Part shown: in pieces, positions 40,460-50,104 of the stretch | Position numbering within the stretch: position 1 is the first letter of the stretch | How the letters are laid out: each line of letters opens with the position of its first letter | Notes under the pieces: generated by a model | Databases searched by the model: none | Seen by the model: the letters and a program-made list of their open reading frames with translations, nothing else | What the model was told of the DNA's origin: nothing | Program-made: the position numbers and the translations under genes | NCBI GenBank assembly: GCA_039621445.1 | Contig: CP154954.1 | Span: forward strand, 2,294,001 to 2,358,000 | Source: Euglena gracilis | Taxonomy: Eukaryota; Euglenida; Euglenophyceae; Euglenales | DNA: 64,000 nucleotides | Direction: 5' to 3'

Positions 40460-43400
40460 AGGGGCTGCGGCCTGAGGGTAGGGGACGAGAGGGGCGACTC
40501 TCTGCAGACACAACCGAAACAACCAAACAAAACAAGGGAACCAGGTCCAGAGCCGCAGCGGTCATACACACTGGGTAAGGGAGGTAAGAAAAAACCCCAA
40601 AAGAAAAACATCCTGACAAAAAAACGACTCCACAGCCCAGAACCGAAAAGGGAACAGGTCAGCTGCAGGTTCGGCAGAGCAGCTTCACGGTGGGTGTCTG
40701 AAAACTACCACGTGAAGGAAGAAAAAATGACAGAAATTCTCTCACACTTCGGGGTCCAGCCCCAGCTGGATGCCTTTGCAACGGAAAAAAACAAAAGATT
40801 CCCGCAATGGTGGGGATCGGGCAGCCCAGACGGAACTGACGCCTTTGAAAAAGACTGGCACGGAAAACTGCTGTGGATGAACCCCCCATTCAGCAAAATT
40901 TCACAGGTGGTGAGAAAAATCCAAACAGACGAGGCCCATGCACTCCTCATGGTACCCAGATGGGTTCACAGAAAATGGTACGGAGAAATCAAAAAACTGG
41001 CAGTGATGTCAATGTTCATCCCAGCGGGAACAAAACTGTTCGGACAGGGTGACAAGAACTGCAGGAATACACCGTGGCATGTGGAAGTGTTTTTGGTATG
41101 CGGACACAAAACACGGTGCAAGTACCTACCAGGTTTCCACAAACACTTCACCCCCCTACATCCGACATCCAAGGTGAGGTTCGGCACAGCCCACGAGTAC
41201 CCGCCAGTGGAGGACGAGGTGGAGGGTGGTGAACAAAAACCCGATTTGGGGACAGAAAAACCACAGAAACACATCAGAAAACTGCAGGAGGCAGCCACAG
41301 CGACACCAGAACGGGCCACAGCAGAAAAACCAAAACCAAAAATGCTGGACCTGTTCTGTGGAACAAAATCGGTCAGCAAGGTGTATGAAAAAATGGGTTT
41401 CGACGTGGTGACGGTGGATTCAGACCCCAGGTGGAAAGCGGATTACCAGGTGGACGTACTGGACTGGGACTTCAGAAAACATTTCAAACCTGGCGAATTC
41501 CACACGGTGGTTTGTGGAGTTCCCTGCACAGAATTCAGCATTGCCCTGACGACAAGACCCAGAAACCTGGAAAAGGGAGACAGCCTTGCAAAGAAAGCCC
41601 TGGAAATTGTGGAATTTCTGCAGCCGCAGAAATGGTGGTTGGAAAACCCAAGGTACGGATACCTGGGAAAACGAGATTACATGAAACCGTACCCGTACAT
41701 TGACGTGGATTACTGTCAATACACAGACTGGGGTTACAAAAAACCAACACGAATCTGGGGCAGCCCTGACATCCTGCAGGTACCAGCAAAACGGTGTGAC
41801 GGGAAAACGTGCAAGAACCTGGACCCGAACGGTGGTGGTCACCTGGTGAAACTCAGCAACAAACACAACATTCCAGCCTTCAAAAAATTCAGGATCCCAG
41901 AACAACTGATTCAGGACCTGGCGGGGTTCCACGAACGGCTACGGCAAACTAGCCAAGCCCAGGCCGCGCGGCAACAACCGCTGCAGCAGCCCAGCCCTGC
42001 CCAGACTGCACGACAAAACATGCTCTCACAGCCCAGCCCAGAACTGACAGGTCAACAGCCAAACCCAGATTCAACTGACAAAACAGAACCAGACCAAAAC
42101 ATTCGGCTTCCAAAACGACTGTGTGAACCGGTGTCCAAACTCCTGCTGGGGCAGGTCATCAGCAGAAAGAAAGCAAAACAACTCCTCATCGAAGTCCGAG
42201 CTGTGTTGCCAGACGGCAAAAAAATGTTCCTACAGGCCCTGATTGACACGGGAGCACAGGCAAACCTGGTGAAAAAGAACCTGATTCCCCAACAAACTTT
42301 CAGACGTTCACAAAAACCCTTGGCCCTGATCACAGCGGACGGAACAAGGATGGAAGGAGGACTACACGAAGTCACACTGGAACTGCAGTTTTCATCACGG
42401 GTGCACAACACGGACAGAACAAGGGAATGGTCCACCATTGGAACGTTCCATGACGCCGACATCCAAGTGGATGCCATCCTCGGGTATCCGTGGATGGAAC
42501 AACACCAACTGGGGGTTTTCCCACACCTACAATCATTGGCCCTCATAGGTGAACCACTGCGGCTCCTGTCCAGTTGGCACCAGCTGAAGGAACAAAAACA
42601 CAGGGAACGGAAAATACACCAACTTCAGAAAAACATTTCGGCAGTGCGGGCAATGAATTTGCTGATTCCTGCTGAAGCGGGCCAGGACGAGGAAAAACTG
42701 TTTGAAGACGAAACAACACTGGAAACTCTGGCAAGACAACTTCAGAAATCGGCAAAGAAATCTGACAGGGTTCACGGTGTTGTGGTGGTGCCAGAAGGAC
42801 AGGAAACACAAGGCGAAAAGGTGGCAGAACTGGTGAAAAAACTGCGGCAGGACTATGAAGGAGTGCCTAAAATCTACCCAGACCCCCCAGAACGCGGACC
42901 ACTGGGTTATGGGAAAATCGAACTGAAACCTGGAACAGTGGCAAAAAAGCAAAGACCCATCCACATGACAGGAGAACGCCGACAGGCACTCATCGACATG
43001 GTGGACGAATGGGTTAGGGACCTGAAAGTGGAAGACGGGAGGAGTGACTGGTCCAGCCCCACGTTCGTGGTGGCCAAAAAAGGTGGAAAATGGAGAGGGG
43101 TGGTGGATTTCAGAGCACTGAACGAGGCAACAATCACAGACGCCCATCCCCTCCCTAGGATAGAAGACATCCTAGTTCAACAAGGACAACGGGCCATGTA
43201 CAGTGTACTGGACCTCAAAGACGCGTTCCATCAGGTGCCACTGAGAACAGAGTCCCGACCCTACACCTGCTGCAGCACACCTAAGGGAACAAAACAGTGG
43301 AGAGTGGTGGTCATGGGAATGAAAAACGGTGTACCGATTTTCCAGAGGGTGATTGAGTACAGCCTGGAGGAGGTACAGGACATTGCAAATCCCTACGTGG

Positions 43401-46400
43401 ACGACATAATCGTAGGAACCGTATGGCAGGGGTCAGAAGACAAAACCCTTGAACAACACGACAAGGACATCAGAAGGGTGATGGAGGCACTGAAAAAACA
43501 GCAGCACGTGGCAGACATCAAGAAATGCAAATTTTTCGTGAAAGAGGTTGAATTCTGTGGACACGTGCTGGGTGGTGGACAACGAAAACCAGCACCTGGG
43601 AAACTGATGGCCTTGGAAAAATGGGAGGAACCCAAAACGGTCACAGCCCTGCGGGCATTCCTGGGATTCACAAATTACTACGCCTCATACGTCCCAGGGT
43701 ATGCAGAATTGGCTGCAGACCTAATGGAGAAACTGAAAGTGAAAAAGGGACAAGGAAGAAAGGGAAGCCTGACACCTGTGTTTTTCGGTGAAAAAGAAAG
43801 AACAGCCTTCCAGACCATCAAAGAAAAACTGCTCGGAAGCCTGAAACTGCAAACGGTGAACCCAGACAAACCGTTCATACTCAGGGTGGATGCAAGTGGC
43901 AGAGCCGTAGGTGCGGCTCTGGAACAATTTGCGGAGGACACTGCAGAAAAACCAGACCAAAAAACAGCCATGACCAAAAAAACAGTACCCGTAGCTTTCT
44001 GTTCACGAAAACTGGCACCTGGGCAGGTTCGCTCGTGGTCTCCTAGGGAGAAAGAGACCTACGCAGTGATCCTGGCCCTGCAAAAATGGGCTTCCTGGAT
44101 AGGAATGCAACCGGTACTGGTGTTGACGGACCACAAGTCCATTGAGGCATGGGCAACGGAGGCGCTGGACACCCCCAGTGGACCAGCTGGACGTAGGGCT
44201 AGGTGGCACGAACTGCTTTCGCGGTTCGACATAACCGTTGCATACGTACCTGGCAAAGACAACACGGTCGCCGATGCCTTGAGTAGGTGGGCCTACCCCG
44301 CCTCACAGGCATTCGCCGATGTGAGTATCCACGGGAGTGAGGAGGACGACCGACTCATGAAAGAAATCATCAAACAGGAGGAAAAGGAACAGAAAACTTG
44401 TATGGTGATCAACGTGGCAGACCTGACACAGGCACAAAAACAGCTTCAAGAACCCGTCACTGTGGCCGTCACAACAAGGGGGGGAGCCAAAACGGGTGAA
44501 GATTCGCCCACAGTGCCTGGTTCAACGGAAAGGCCCCGCCCAACGGAAAACGGTGACACCCCTCAAAAAAATTCAAAAACACCTCAAAAACCTGCAAAAA
44601 CGACAAAGAAATGGGTTGTGAAGGAAACGACTGTGGTGGAACCAAGCAAAAAACTGGCAGAAGCAACCCCAAGGGAGACCACGGATGAGGCGGGAAACCT
44701 GATCCGACCAGACCAACCAAAAAACAAAACCCCAGAAAATCCAAACACGGCCGAGGGACCATCCACTGAGGAAGACCCACCAAGGCGAAGACCCCTGGAA
44801 GAGGACCCTGTGGAACCCCTAACAACAACAGATTCAACAAAACAACAGGACGCGCAAGGTGCGTCATCCTCAACGGGGACACCCGTTGGACCTCCATCAA
44901 GGGGAGTGCACGCCCCGGAGCTTCAACAGGGGGAACCGAAAGGGGTGATGGACAAGGAATGGAAGAACGAGTACGAAAGTTGCCCAAGGTGGGGACCTGT
45001 GCTCAAGGACCTGAAGGAAACGGGGTTCAAAAACTGGCCTGACGGGTACCGATTCGACAACGGCAGGCTCTACAAAAACGGTCTCCTGTGTGTACCAAGT
45101 GGGTTGACTGGAAACGTAATTCGGGAACATCACGAGACAGCCGGGCACCCAGGGTCAACCCGACTGTGGGACCAGATGGGGAGGTGGTTTGCGTTTGCGG
45201 ACCATCAGGATGCAAAAAAACTGACAGGCAAAATGATGACCATGTGTGAAACCTGCCAAGCAACAGAACCCAGCCACCTACCATACAAGTGCCCCATTGA
45301 ACCGACACCGATTCCGGCACACCTCATGGACAGTGTTGCCATCGATTTGTTCTCTCTACCTGAAACGACCTTTGAAGGGAAAAAATACGACACGTTGGCG
45401 TTGTGTGTGGACAGGCTGAGTGGGTGGATGGTTGCAACCCCCCACCTGGCCAAGGGACTCACGGCAGAAAAGGTTGGAAAGGACATGTACAAACAGTGGG
45501 GAATTTTTGGGATACCCTCGGTGGTGAGCTCCGACCGGGGCTCCCACTTCACAGCCGGTTGGTGGAAAACACTGTGTGCTGCCCACGGGGTCCGTGTGGC
45601 GTACGGGCAGGCATACCACCACCAAGCCAACGGACGGGCTGAGGTAGCGGGTCAACAAGTCCTCCGAAAACTGGCAAAAAAAAAAAAAAAAAAAGGGGTA
45701 CCCTGGGTTGAACTCCTACCGAACGCCTTGAGGGCCCTACACGACGTCCCAGGTGAAACCGGTTTGTCACCGTACGAAATTGTGTTTGGCAGGCACAGAC
45801 CGTTGGCGGGATTGCCATACCAACCACAAAGGGAAGCGGAAGGGGCCTCAACGTTCTTGGACAGGATGAAGGAACAAGACCAGTGGGTGAGCCTGGTCCT
45901 GAACGAAAAACAACGTGAACGGGCTGAAACGGTGAACCAAAAACGCAGAGAACCACCTGCCTTGGAAATTGGTTCCAAGGTCTGGTATCAACCCGAAAGA
46001 CAGCCTGGTACCGACAAACTCGAACCGAAGTGGAGGGGACCAGCGGTGGTGTTGGAACGGGTAGGACAGCACTCCTATGTGGTTGAACTACGACCTGGAA
46101 ACCGACAACCTGCCCACCGTTCACAACTCAAACCCCACGTGGAGGACCTCTACAGCACAACCCCTGTCCCCCTCTACTTTTGGTCGGGCAAGGCACAGGA
46201 GTTGGAGGTCGGACCTGACGAATGGGAGGTTGACAAAGTGCTGAACCACCGCAGAAAAGACGGAAAACTTCAATTTTTGATTCAGTGGAAAAACTGGGAC
46301 CCGTCTGACACTCAGTGGGAACCCCTGAACCACTTCTTCCTCCGAACAAACAAAGATGTGGTCCAATATTGCAAGAAACGGGACCTGGCTGTGGATGTGA

Positions 46401-46426
46401 GGGAGTTGCTTGATGGGATGGAGTGA
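40460..46426 (+). CDS. Ty3 element Pol with Dam-like and C5-methyltransferase-like domains
   Basis: 1,988 codons counted from the codon after the UGA (first AUG 40727). Residues 100-230: Dam-like N6-adenine methyltransferase module (LDAFATEKN, MNPPFSK with Asn 141). Residues 294-495: C5-cytosine methyltransferase-like module with motif I DLFCG (297), motif IV GVPCTEFS (Cys 356) and ENPR (395), lacking a long target-recognition region. Asp protease LIDTGAQANLV (Asp 596). RT LDLKDAFHQV and YVDDI (981). RNase H ILRVDASG (Asp 1144), TDHKSIEAW, TVADALSRW. Integrase with HHCC finger (HHETAGH...CETC) and catalytic Asp 1629, Asp 1692, Glu 1728, exact D-x35-E spacing. Chromodomain near 1921-1975 (FLIQWKNWDPSDTQWEP). 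An 18-A run at 45674-45691 keeps frame. The frame is intact and all the catalytic residues listed are present. Confidence 0.92.
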   Translation, partial: RGCGLRVGDERGDSLQTQPKQPNKTREPGPEPQRSYTLGKGGKKKPQKKNILTKKRLHSPEPKREQVSCRFGRAASRWVSENYHVKEEKMTEILSHFGVQPQLDAFATEKNKRFPQWWGSGSPDGTDAFEKDWHGKLLWMNPPFSKISQVVRKIQTDEAHALLMVPRWVHRKWYGEIKKLAVMSMFIPAGTKLFGQGDKNCRNTPWHVEVFLVCGHKTRCKYLPGFHKHFTPLHPTSKVRFGTAHEYPPVEDEVEGGEQKPDLGTEKPQKHIRKLQEAATATPERATAEKPKPKMLDLFCGTKSVSKVYEKMGFDVVTVDSDPRWKADYQVDVLDWDFRKHFKPGEFHTVVCGVPCTEFSIALTTRPRNLEKGDSLAKKALEIVEFLQPQKWWLENPRYGYLGKRDYMKPYPYIDVDYCQYTDWGYKKPTRIWGSPDILQVPAKRCDGKTCKNLDPNGGGHLVKLSNKHNIPAFKKFRIPEQLIQDLAGFHERLRQTSQAQAARQQPLQQPSPAQTARQNMLSQPSPELTGQQPNPDSTDKTEPDQNIRLPKRLCEPVSKLLLGQVISRKKAKQLLIEVRAVLPDGKKMFLQALIDTGAQANLVKKNLIPQQTFRRSQKPLALITADGTRMEGGLHEVTLELQFSSRVHNTDRTREWSTIGTFHDADIQVDAILGYPWMEQHQLGVFPHLQSLALIGEPLRLLSSWHQLKEQKHRERKIHQLQKNISAVRAMNLLIPAEAGQDEEKLFEDETTLETLARQLQKSAKKSDRVHGVVVVPEGQETQGEKVAELVKKLRQDYEGVPKIYPDPPERGPLGYGKIELKPGTVAKKQRPIHMTGERRQALIDMVDEWVRDLKVEDGRSDWSSPTFVVAKKGGKWRGVVDFRALNEATITDAHPLPRIEDILVQQGQRAMYSVLDLKDAFHQVPLRTESRPYTCCSTPKGTKQWRVVVMGMKNGVPIFQRVIEYSLEEVQDIANPYVDDIIVGTVWQGSEDKTLEQHDKDIRRVMEALKKQQHVADIKKCKFFVKEVEFCGHVLGGGQRKPAPGKLMALEKWEEPKTVTALRAFLGFTNYYASYVPGYAELAADLMEKLKVKKGQGRKGSLTPVFFGEKERTAFQTIKEKLLGSLKLQTVNPDKPFILRVDASGRAVGAALEQFAEDTAEKPDQKTAMTKKTVPVAFCSRKLAPGQVRSWSPREKETYAVILALQKWASWIGMQPVLVLTDHKSIEAWATEALDTPSGPAGRRARWHELLSRFDITVAYVPGKDNTVADALSRWAYPASQAFADVSIHGSEEDDRLMKEIIKQEEKEQKTCMVINVADLTQAQKQLQEPVTVAVTTRGGAKTGEDSPTVPGSTERPRPTENGDTPQKNSKTPQKPAKTTKKWVVKETTVVEPSKKLAEATPRETTDEAGNLIRPDQPKNKTPENPNTAEGPSTEEDPPRRRPLEEDPVEPLTTTDSTKQQDAQGASSSTGTPVGPPSRGVHAPELQQGEPKGVMDKEWKNEYESCPRWGPVLKDLKETGFKNWPDGYRFDNGRLYKNGLLCVPSGLTGNVIREHHETAGHPGSTRLWDQMGRWFAFADHQDAKKLTGKMMTMCETCQATEPSHLPYKCPIEPTPIPAHLMDSVAIDLFSLPETTFEGKKYDTLALCVDRLSGWMVATPHLAKGLTAEKVGKDMYKQWGIFGIPSVVSSDRGSHFTAGWWKTLCAAHGVRVAYGQAYHHQANGRAEVAGQQVLRKLAKKKKKKGVPWVELLPNALRALHDVPGETGLSPYEIVFGRHRPLAGLPYQPQREAEGASTFLDRMKEQDQWVSLVLNEKQRERAETVNQKRREPPALEIGSKVWYQPERQPGTDKLEPKWRGPAVVLERVGQHSYVVELRPGNRQPAHRSQLKPHVEDLYSTTPVPLYFWSGKAQELEVGPDEWEVDKVLNHRRKDGKLQFLIQWKNWDPSDTQWEPLNHFFLRTNKDVVQYCKKRDLAVDVRELLDGME

Positions 46427-47561
46427 CGCATGTCACATACCCCTGGGCCCCTCACAGACACCGTCACGTCGACACCCTGAACGACCCCGATGCCTACCCC
46501 AACCCTACTAACCTCTATCGATTTGAACCTGTACACCACTGACAAACCGGCCTGACTCAAAACGACAAAACGGGCCTAGGCAGCCCCCCCTGGCCAGCCC
46601 ACCTGAACCCGAACCGCTGGCCAGCCCAACTCGAACCAGCCCAACGGACCTGAACAAGACCCGACCCGACCCGAATTCACTGACCTCAAGTGCCTCTCTT
46701 CTGCCAATCAATCCATTCTTCAATTCTTCATCGTTGTTGTTGTGGGTTGGGACCCCCCCGTGGAGAACGAACCTACCCCCCTGAACTGGGCCAGCCTACC
46801 TGTAAAAAAAAAAAAAACAACCACCAACCCCAGCCGTAGCAGCCAGCCAAAACTGGGCAAACGGTGGAAGGGGAACCTGACTTTGTCCAAAAAACTCGAA
46901 CCTGGCCGACCCCGGGCCACAGGCCTGGGGGGGGGGGGGCGGGGACCCTCCACAGCACCTGACCTCACACAAACCAGCCTACCCCCCAGAAAAACATCAA
47001 AAATACAAAAAAAAACCATTGTCCTTGACCCAGCCTGATTTTTAACCGAAACCCAGCCTGCACCTGATTTTTATTAAAATTCGTCCCCGACCAAAGCCTG
47101 ACCGCTTGGCCTGGGGGGGGGGGCTGGAAGACCCCAGCTGGACCCACCCCCCACCGAACAGACACCAAGCCTAGACACCGAATTGGCTAACCGAACAGAA
47201 AACGGCTGTCTAGGACCCTGACCGTGACAAAACAACTCACCTGGCCTGGGAATAAGAATTTCCTGAAAATTTTAACCGTGGCTGGCGCTTGGTTCACAAC
47301 GGCGCCTGCCCCCCCCCCCCAACGACAAACAGCCCTAGGCGGGCTGGGGGGGGGACAACACACCAGACCCCGCACAGACCCAACTACCCAAAGGAGAACA
47401 TTTGACTCAGCCCCCCGGCCATAAAACGAACCTGAACGGCACAGCCCCCTGAGGGGGGGGACCCTGAACCACAACGGTCCCCTCGCTCACCCCCTCCTCA
47501 CAACGAGTGCACTCCGCACCCCTTCCTGTTGGAGTCGTGAAGAGTTGTAAACAACTCCTTC
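46427..47561 (+). other. Ty3 element 3' untranslated region
   Basis: About 1.1 kb between the Pol stop and the polypurine tract. C/G homopolymer runs (46929-46941, 47113-47123, 47309-47320) and GCCTGACC/CAGCCTG-type short repeats. No conserved domain. Confidence 0.6.
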
Positions 47562-47572
47562 GGGAAGGGGAG
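47562..47572 (+). promoter_or_regulatory. Polypurine tract
   Basis: GGGAAGGGGAG ends two bases before the 3' LTR (TGAGTCAGGG), the expected place for plus-strand priming. Confidence 0.75.
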
Positions 47573-47574
47573 TG

Positions 47575-48051
47575 TGAGTCAGGGGTGCTGAGTGCCCAAA
47601 ACAACATAACCTAACCCAACCCAACCTGATGACTCTGCAGTTAGGATTAGGAAAATCTTATTAGGAATTATTAGCAGCTGACCCCATTTGTCTGCACAGG
47701 GCTCTGTCACTGTTTTTGTCTGTTTCAAGTTCAAGTATTGAATTACCCTGGTGGCAATTATCATTCTTACCTTGGACAGTACGTGGTGAATTACATTGGT
47801 GCTGGTTTTGGAATTGCTGAATTGCTTGTATTGTGCTGTTGGTCTTGTGGATTTTTTATCAAAGAAAAGGTGTGAGCCACCCAACTCACCTGTTTTCACC
47901 AAAAAGACCCACCAAAACAAAAGAAAATGCAATTTTTAAAACAAGCCGCGAGGGGAATTGAAAACACATTGGGCAGGGTTAAAGATCCTACGCAACGGGG
48001 TGCCGGCCCCGAGGAACTGGAAACTCGAGGGCGGGCACCACGGTTACAACA
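47575..48051 (+). repeat. 3' LTR
   Basis: Begins TGAGTCAGGG and ends GGTTACAACA. The following base is inside the DIRS recombinase coding sequence. Confidence 0.9.
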
Positions 48052-48640
48052 GAATTGCCACCCTTTCCTTTGCAATAAAATGAAAATCTTTTCTCCCACG
48101 AAACTGATTTTTCGCTGTGTCCTGGCTAAATCAACCCCCCTGTGGAGGGCCAAAAGCCTCCAACAGATGATGAGTCTGTTTCTGATCTCTTTCACCGATA
48201 GGTCTGAGAGGGGTGTGTAATTCCTCATGATGTTTTCTAGGAAATCAGTGGGGTCCCAAAAGTGGGCATACTTGCAGACATTGGCATTCCACTTCCTTTT
48301 CAATGGAGCCAGAAGGGGTGAAAATCTCAAAGACCCAAACCCTGGGAGTAATAAGGCTGCTGCATATGCATTTCGTGCAGTATTGATGCTATGAAGAGCA
48401 AGATCAAGGATGGCTTCAGCCATCTTGGGGACTGTGCACTGCTGCAGAGGCACCCCTTTGTGCAATAATTGACCCACCAATGCCCTGAAGGCTGAGTCAT
48501 ATCTTTTGACATTTCCCAGATTTTTTATGTAAGTGTCGATACTGGACATCGAAACTTCCTGGGATTGTAATATTTGCCTGACACAATCAAGCAGGCCAAA
48601 TTCCACCTTGGGGGGGGGGGCATCTTCTCCCCCCAGCAGT
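48052..48640 (-). pseudogene. DIRS tyrosine recombinase, truncated
   Basis: N-terminal core (YDSAFRALVGQLLHKGVPLQ, TARNAYAAALLLPGFGSLRF) and the first catalytic Arg (ALHRGVDLARTQRKISF), then LLQRKGWQF at the LTR junction. The His-x-x-Arg and Tyr boxes are lost. Same family as the recombinase at 33.3-34.3 kb. Confidence 0.8.
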
Positions 48641-49310
48641 TGGTGAACAGACCCCACTGGGGGGGTACTAGCAAAACCTTGCTGCCTGGCTGCCTGATTG
48701 ACATTAATTGGCGCCACCATGATGTCGAAGCCCAGTGGGGTACAATCAACAGACAAATTAGGTCTGGGTTTAACATTAATCTCTGAACCCATTGGGGAAT
48801 GATGCTCCAGGGAGGGTTGGCATAAACTGGGGGGAGACCCCTTAAATCTGCCTTCAGAGCATCCACCAACAAAGCCCCTTGGTGGGGGTATCGACAAATG
48901 AACTTGGGGATTTTTTTGTTGCTGGGTGTGCAAAACATGTCCACCTCTGGGGTGATGTGGTTTTTGAAAAACTTCAGAATCTGGTGAAAAATGGTCAGGT
49001 TCAGGGTATAATCCCCTGGATCTTTTTGCTCCCTGGTCAGGGAGTCTGCCAATTGTTCTTTTGTGGGAACCCAAACCACCTGCAAGTTGATTTGCCCTAC
49101 AATAGAGCTGAGTTTTCTGCAGCTCATCTTTTGTGCTGTCAGCACCTTTCCTAATTCCTTTCTTAGGGATTTTAATTTTTCCTGTGGAATTTCCAGCTGG
49201 CCTTTTTTCAAATTGATCCACTGGCCCAAATGCTTTATTTCTTGTGTTGGTTCCAGACATGATTTGGGGAGGTTTATTCTGAACCCTGCCAGTAAAAGAT
49301 CTTTTTTCAT
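48525..49310 (-). CDS. DIRS RT C-terminus, deleted RNase H and Dam-like domain
   Basis: Reads HLGQWINLKKGQLEIPQEKL (RT thumb), then KLSSIVGQINLQVVWVPTKE directly into QLADSLTRE. The RNase H core (DSSAHAWGGG and VDN blocks seen in the + fragments) is missing, so this copy has an in-frame internal deletion. The Dam-like domain follows: EVDMFCTPSNKKIPKFICRY, VYANPPWSIIPQWVQRL, VPHWASTSWWRQL. NPPW matches the NPPF/NPPY catalytic motif of N6-adenine methyltransferases. Confidence 0.8.
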   Translation of the reverse strand: MKKDLLLAGFRINLPKSCLEPTQEIKHLGQWINLKKGQLEIPQEKLKSLRKELGKVLTAQKMSCRKLSSIVGQINLQVVWVPTKEQLADSLTREQKDPGDYTLNLTIFHQILKFFKNHITPEVDMFCTPSNKKIPKFICRYPHQGALLVDALKADLRGLPPVYANPPWSIIPQWVQRLMLNPDLICLLIVPHWASTSWWRQLMSIRQPGSKVLLVPPQWGLFTNCWGEKMPPPPRWNLACLIVSGKYYNPRKFRCPVSTLT

Positions 49311-50104
49311 TTCTGCCAAATGCTGGGCTGCTGTTTTTTGCTGGGGGCTAACAGCAAAATGTCGTCTAGGTAGATGAAAACTACCTTTCCTTCCTTCCTC
49401 CATTTCCTTTCCCAGACTCTCATGAGAGTCATAAACTTTTGTGGCAGGCTGCTTAACCCAAAGCATGCAGCTTGAAATTGCCACGTTTCCCCCCCCACTT
49501 GCATGCAGACATGCTTTTCCAGGCTGCTGTACAGCTTTAAATGGAAATAAGCATCTTTCAGATCTATTTTTCCACAGAACCAACCCTTTCTGAGATATGG
49601 GAAAATGTTTCCCATGTGTTCCAGTCTGAACTTCTGGGGGGTGAAATGTTGATTTAACTGTCGACAATCTGAAATTAATCTTTCCTTTGTCTTTCCCCCT
49701 TCCTGTTTGGAAATGATAAAATAGGGGACAAAATGTTTTGCTCCCTCTGGGGTGATTTGCCTGGTTGCCCCTGCACATTCGTATTCCCTCAGATTTTTTT
49801 GGGCTGTCATTGTTTCTTGGGGAGTTTTGAAGGGAATTTTTAAGGACATCTGAGGGGGGAGGGGAAGATCTGCCCTGACCCCTTCCCTTATCAGGTTTAA
49901 TACCTCTGTGCTGGCCCCTGCCTTGACCCAATGGGGAATGCTGGCCTGCAGGGCCATGAATGGGGGCACCCCTGGGTGTAATGTGTCTGGGGAGTCCACA
50001 GGCCCCATCACTGGGGTCCCTTCCCCTGGCTGCCCCATCACTGGGGTCCTGCCTGGCTGCCCCATCACTGGGGTCCTGCCTGGCTGCCCCATCACTGGGG
50101 TCAC
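49307..50104 (-). CDS. DIRS reverse transcriptase
   Basis: Frame with SDCRQLNQHF, FCGKIDLKDAYFHLKLYSSL, FQAACFGLSSLPQKF and the catalytic VFIYLDDILLL. It begins with a Pro-Val-Met-Gly-Gln repeat (GRTPVMGQPGRTPVMGQP). A frameshift near 49307 is needed to reach the RT thumb. Confidence 0.85.
   Translation of the reverse strand: MTPVMGQPGRTPVMGQPGRTPVMGQPGEGTPVMGPVDSPDTLHPGVPPFMALQASIPHWVKAGASTEVLNLIREGVRADLPLPPQMSLKIPFKTPQETMTAQKNLREYECAGATRQITPEGAKHFVPYFIISKQEGGKTKERLISDCRQLNQHFTPQKFRLEHMGNIFPYLRKGWFCGKIDLKDAYFHLKLYSSLEKHVCMQVGGETWQFQAACFGLSSLPQKFMTLMRVWERKWRKEGKVVFIYLDDILLLAPSKKQQPSIWQK

Larger units (their letters stand above)
35631..48051 (+). mobile_element. Ty3/gypsy-type LTR retrotransposon with two methyltransferase-like domains (12.4 kb)
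   Basis: Two LTRs of about 480 bp flank a leader, three gag-region reading frames and a Pol frame of almost 2,000 codons. Protease-RT-RNase H-integrase-chromodomain order places it with Ty3/gypsy chromoviruses. Unusual are an N-terminal coiled-coil ORF, two methyltransferase-like modules in front of the protease, and two predicted recoding sites. The right flank is a DIRS element that the insertion interrupts. The left flank is not the other half of that DIRS element, and no target duplication is visible (GATTA versus GAATT), so rearrangement after insertion is likely. Confidence 0.95.

Noticed and set aside
47896-48052. Continuation of the DIRS recombinase frame into the LTR
   Set aside because: The frame runs on only because the LTR is open; sequence left of 48052 is identical in type to the 5' LTR.
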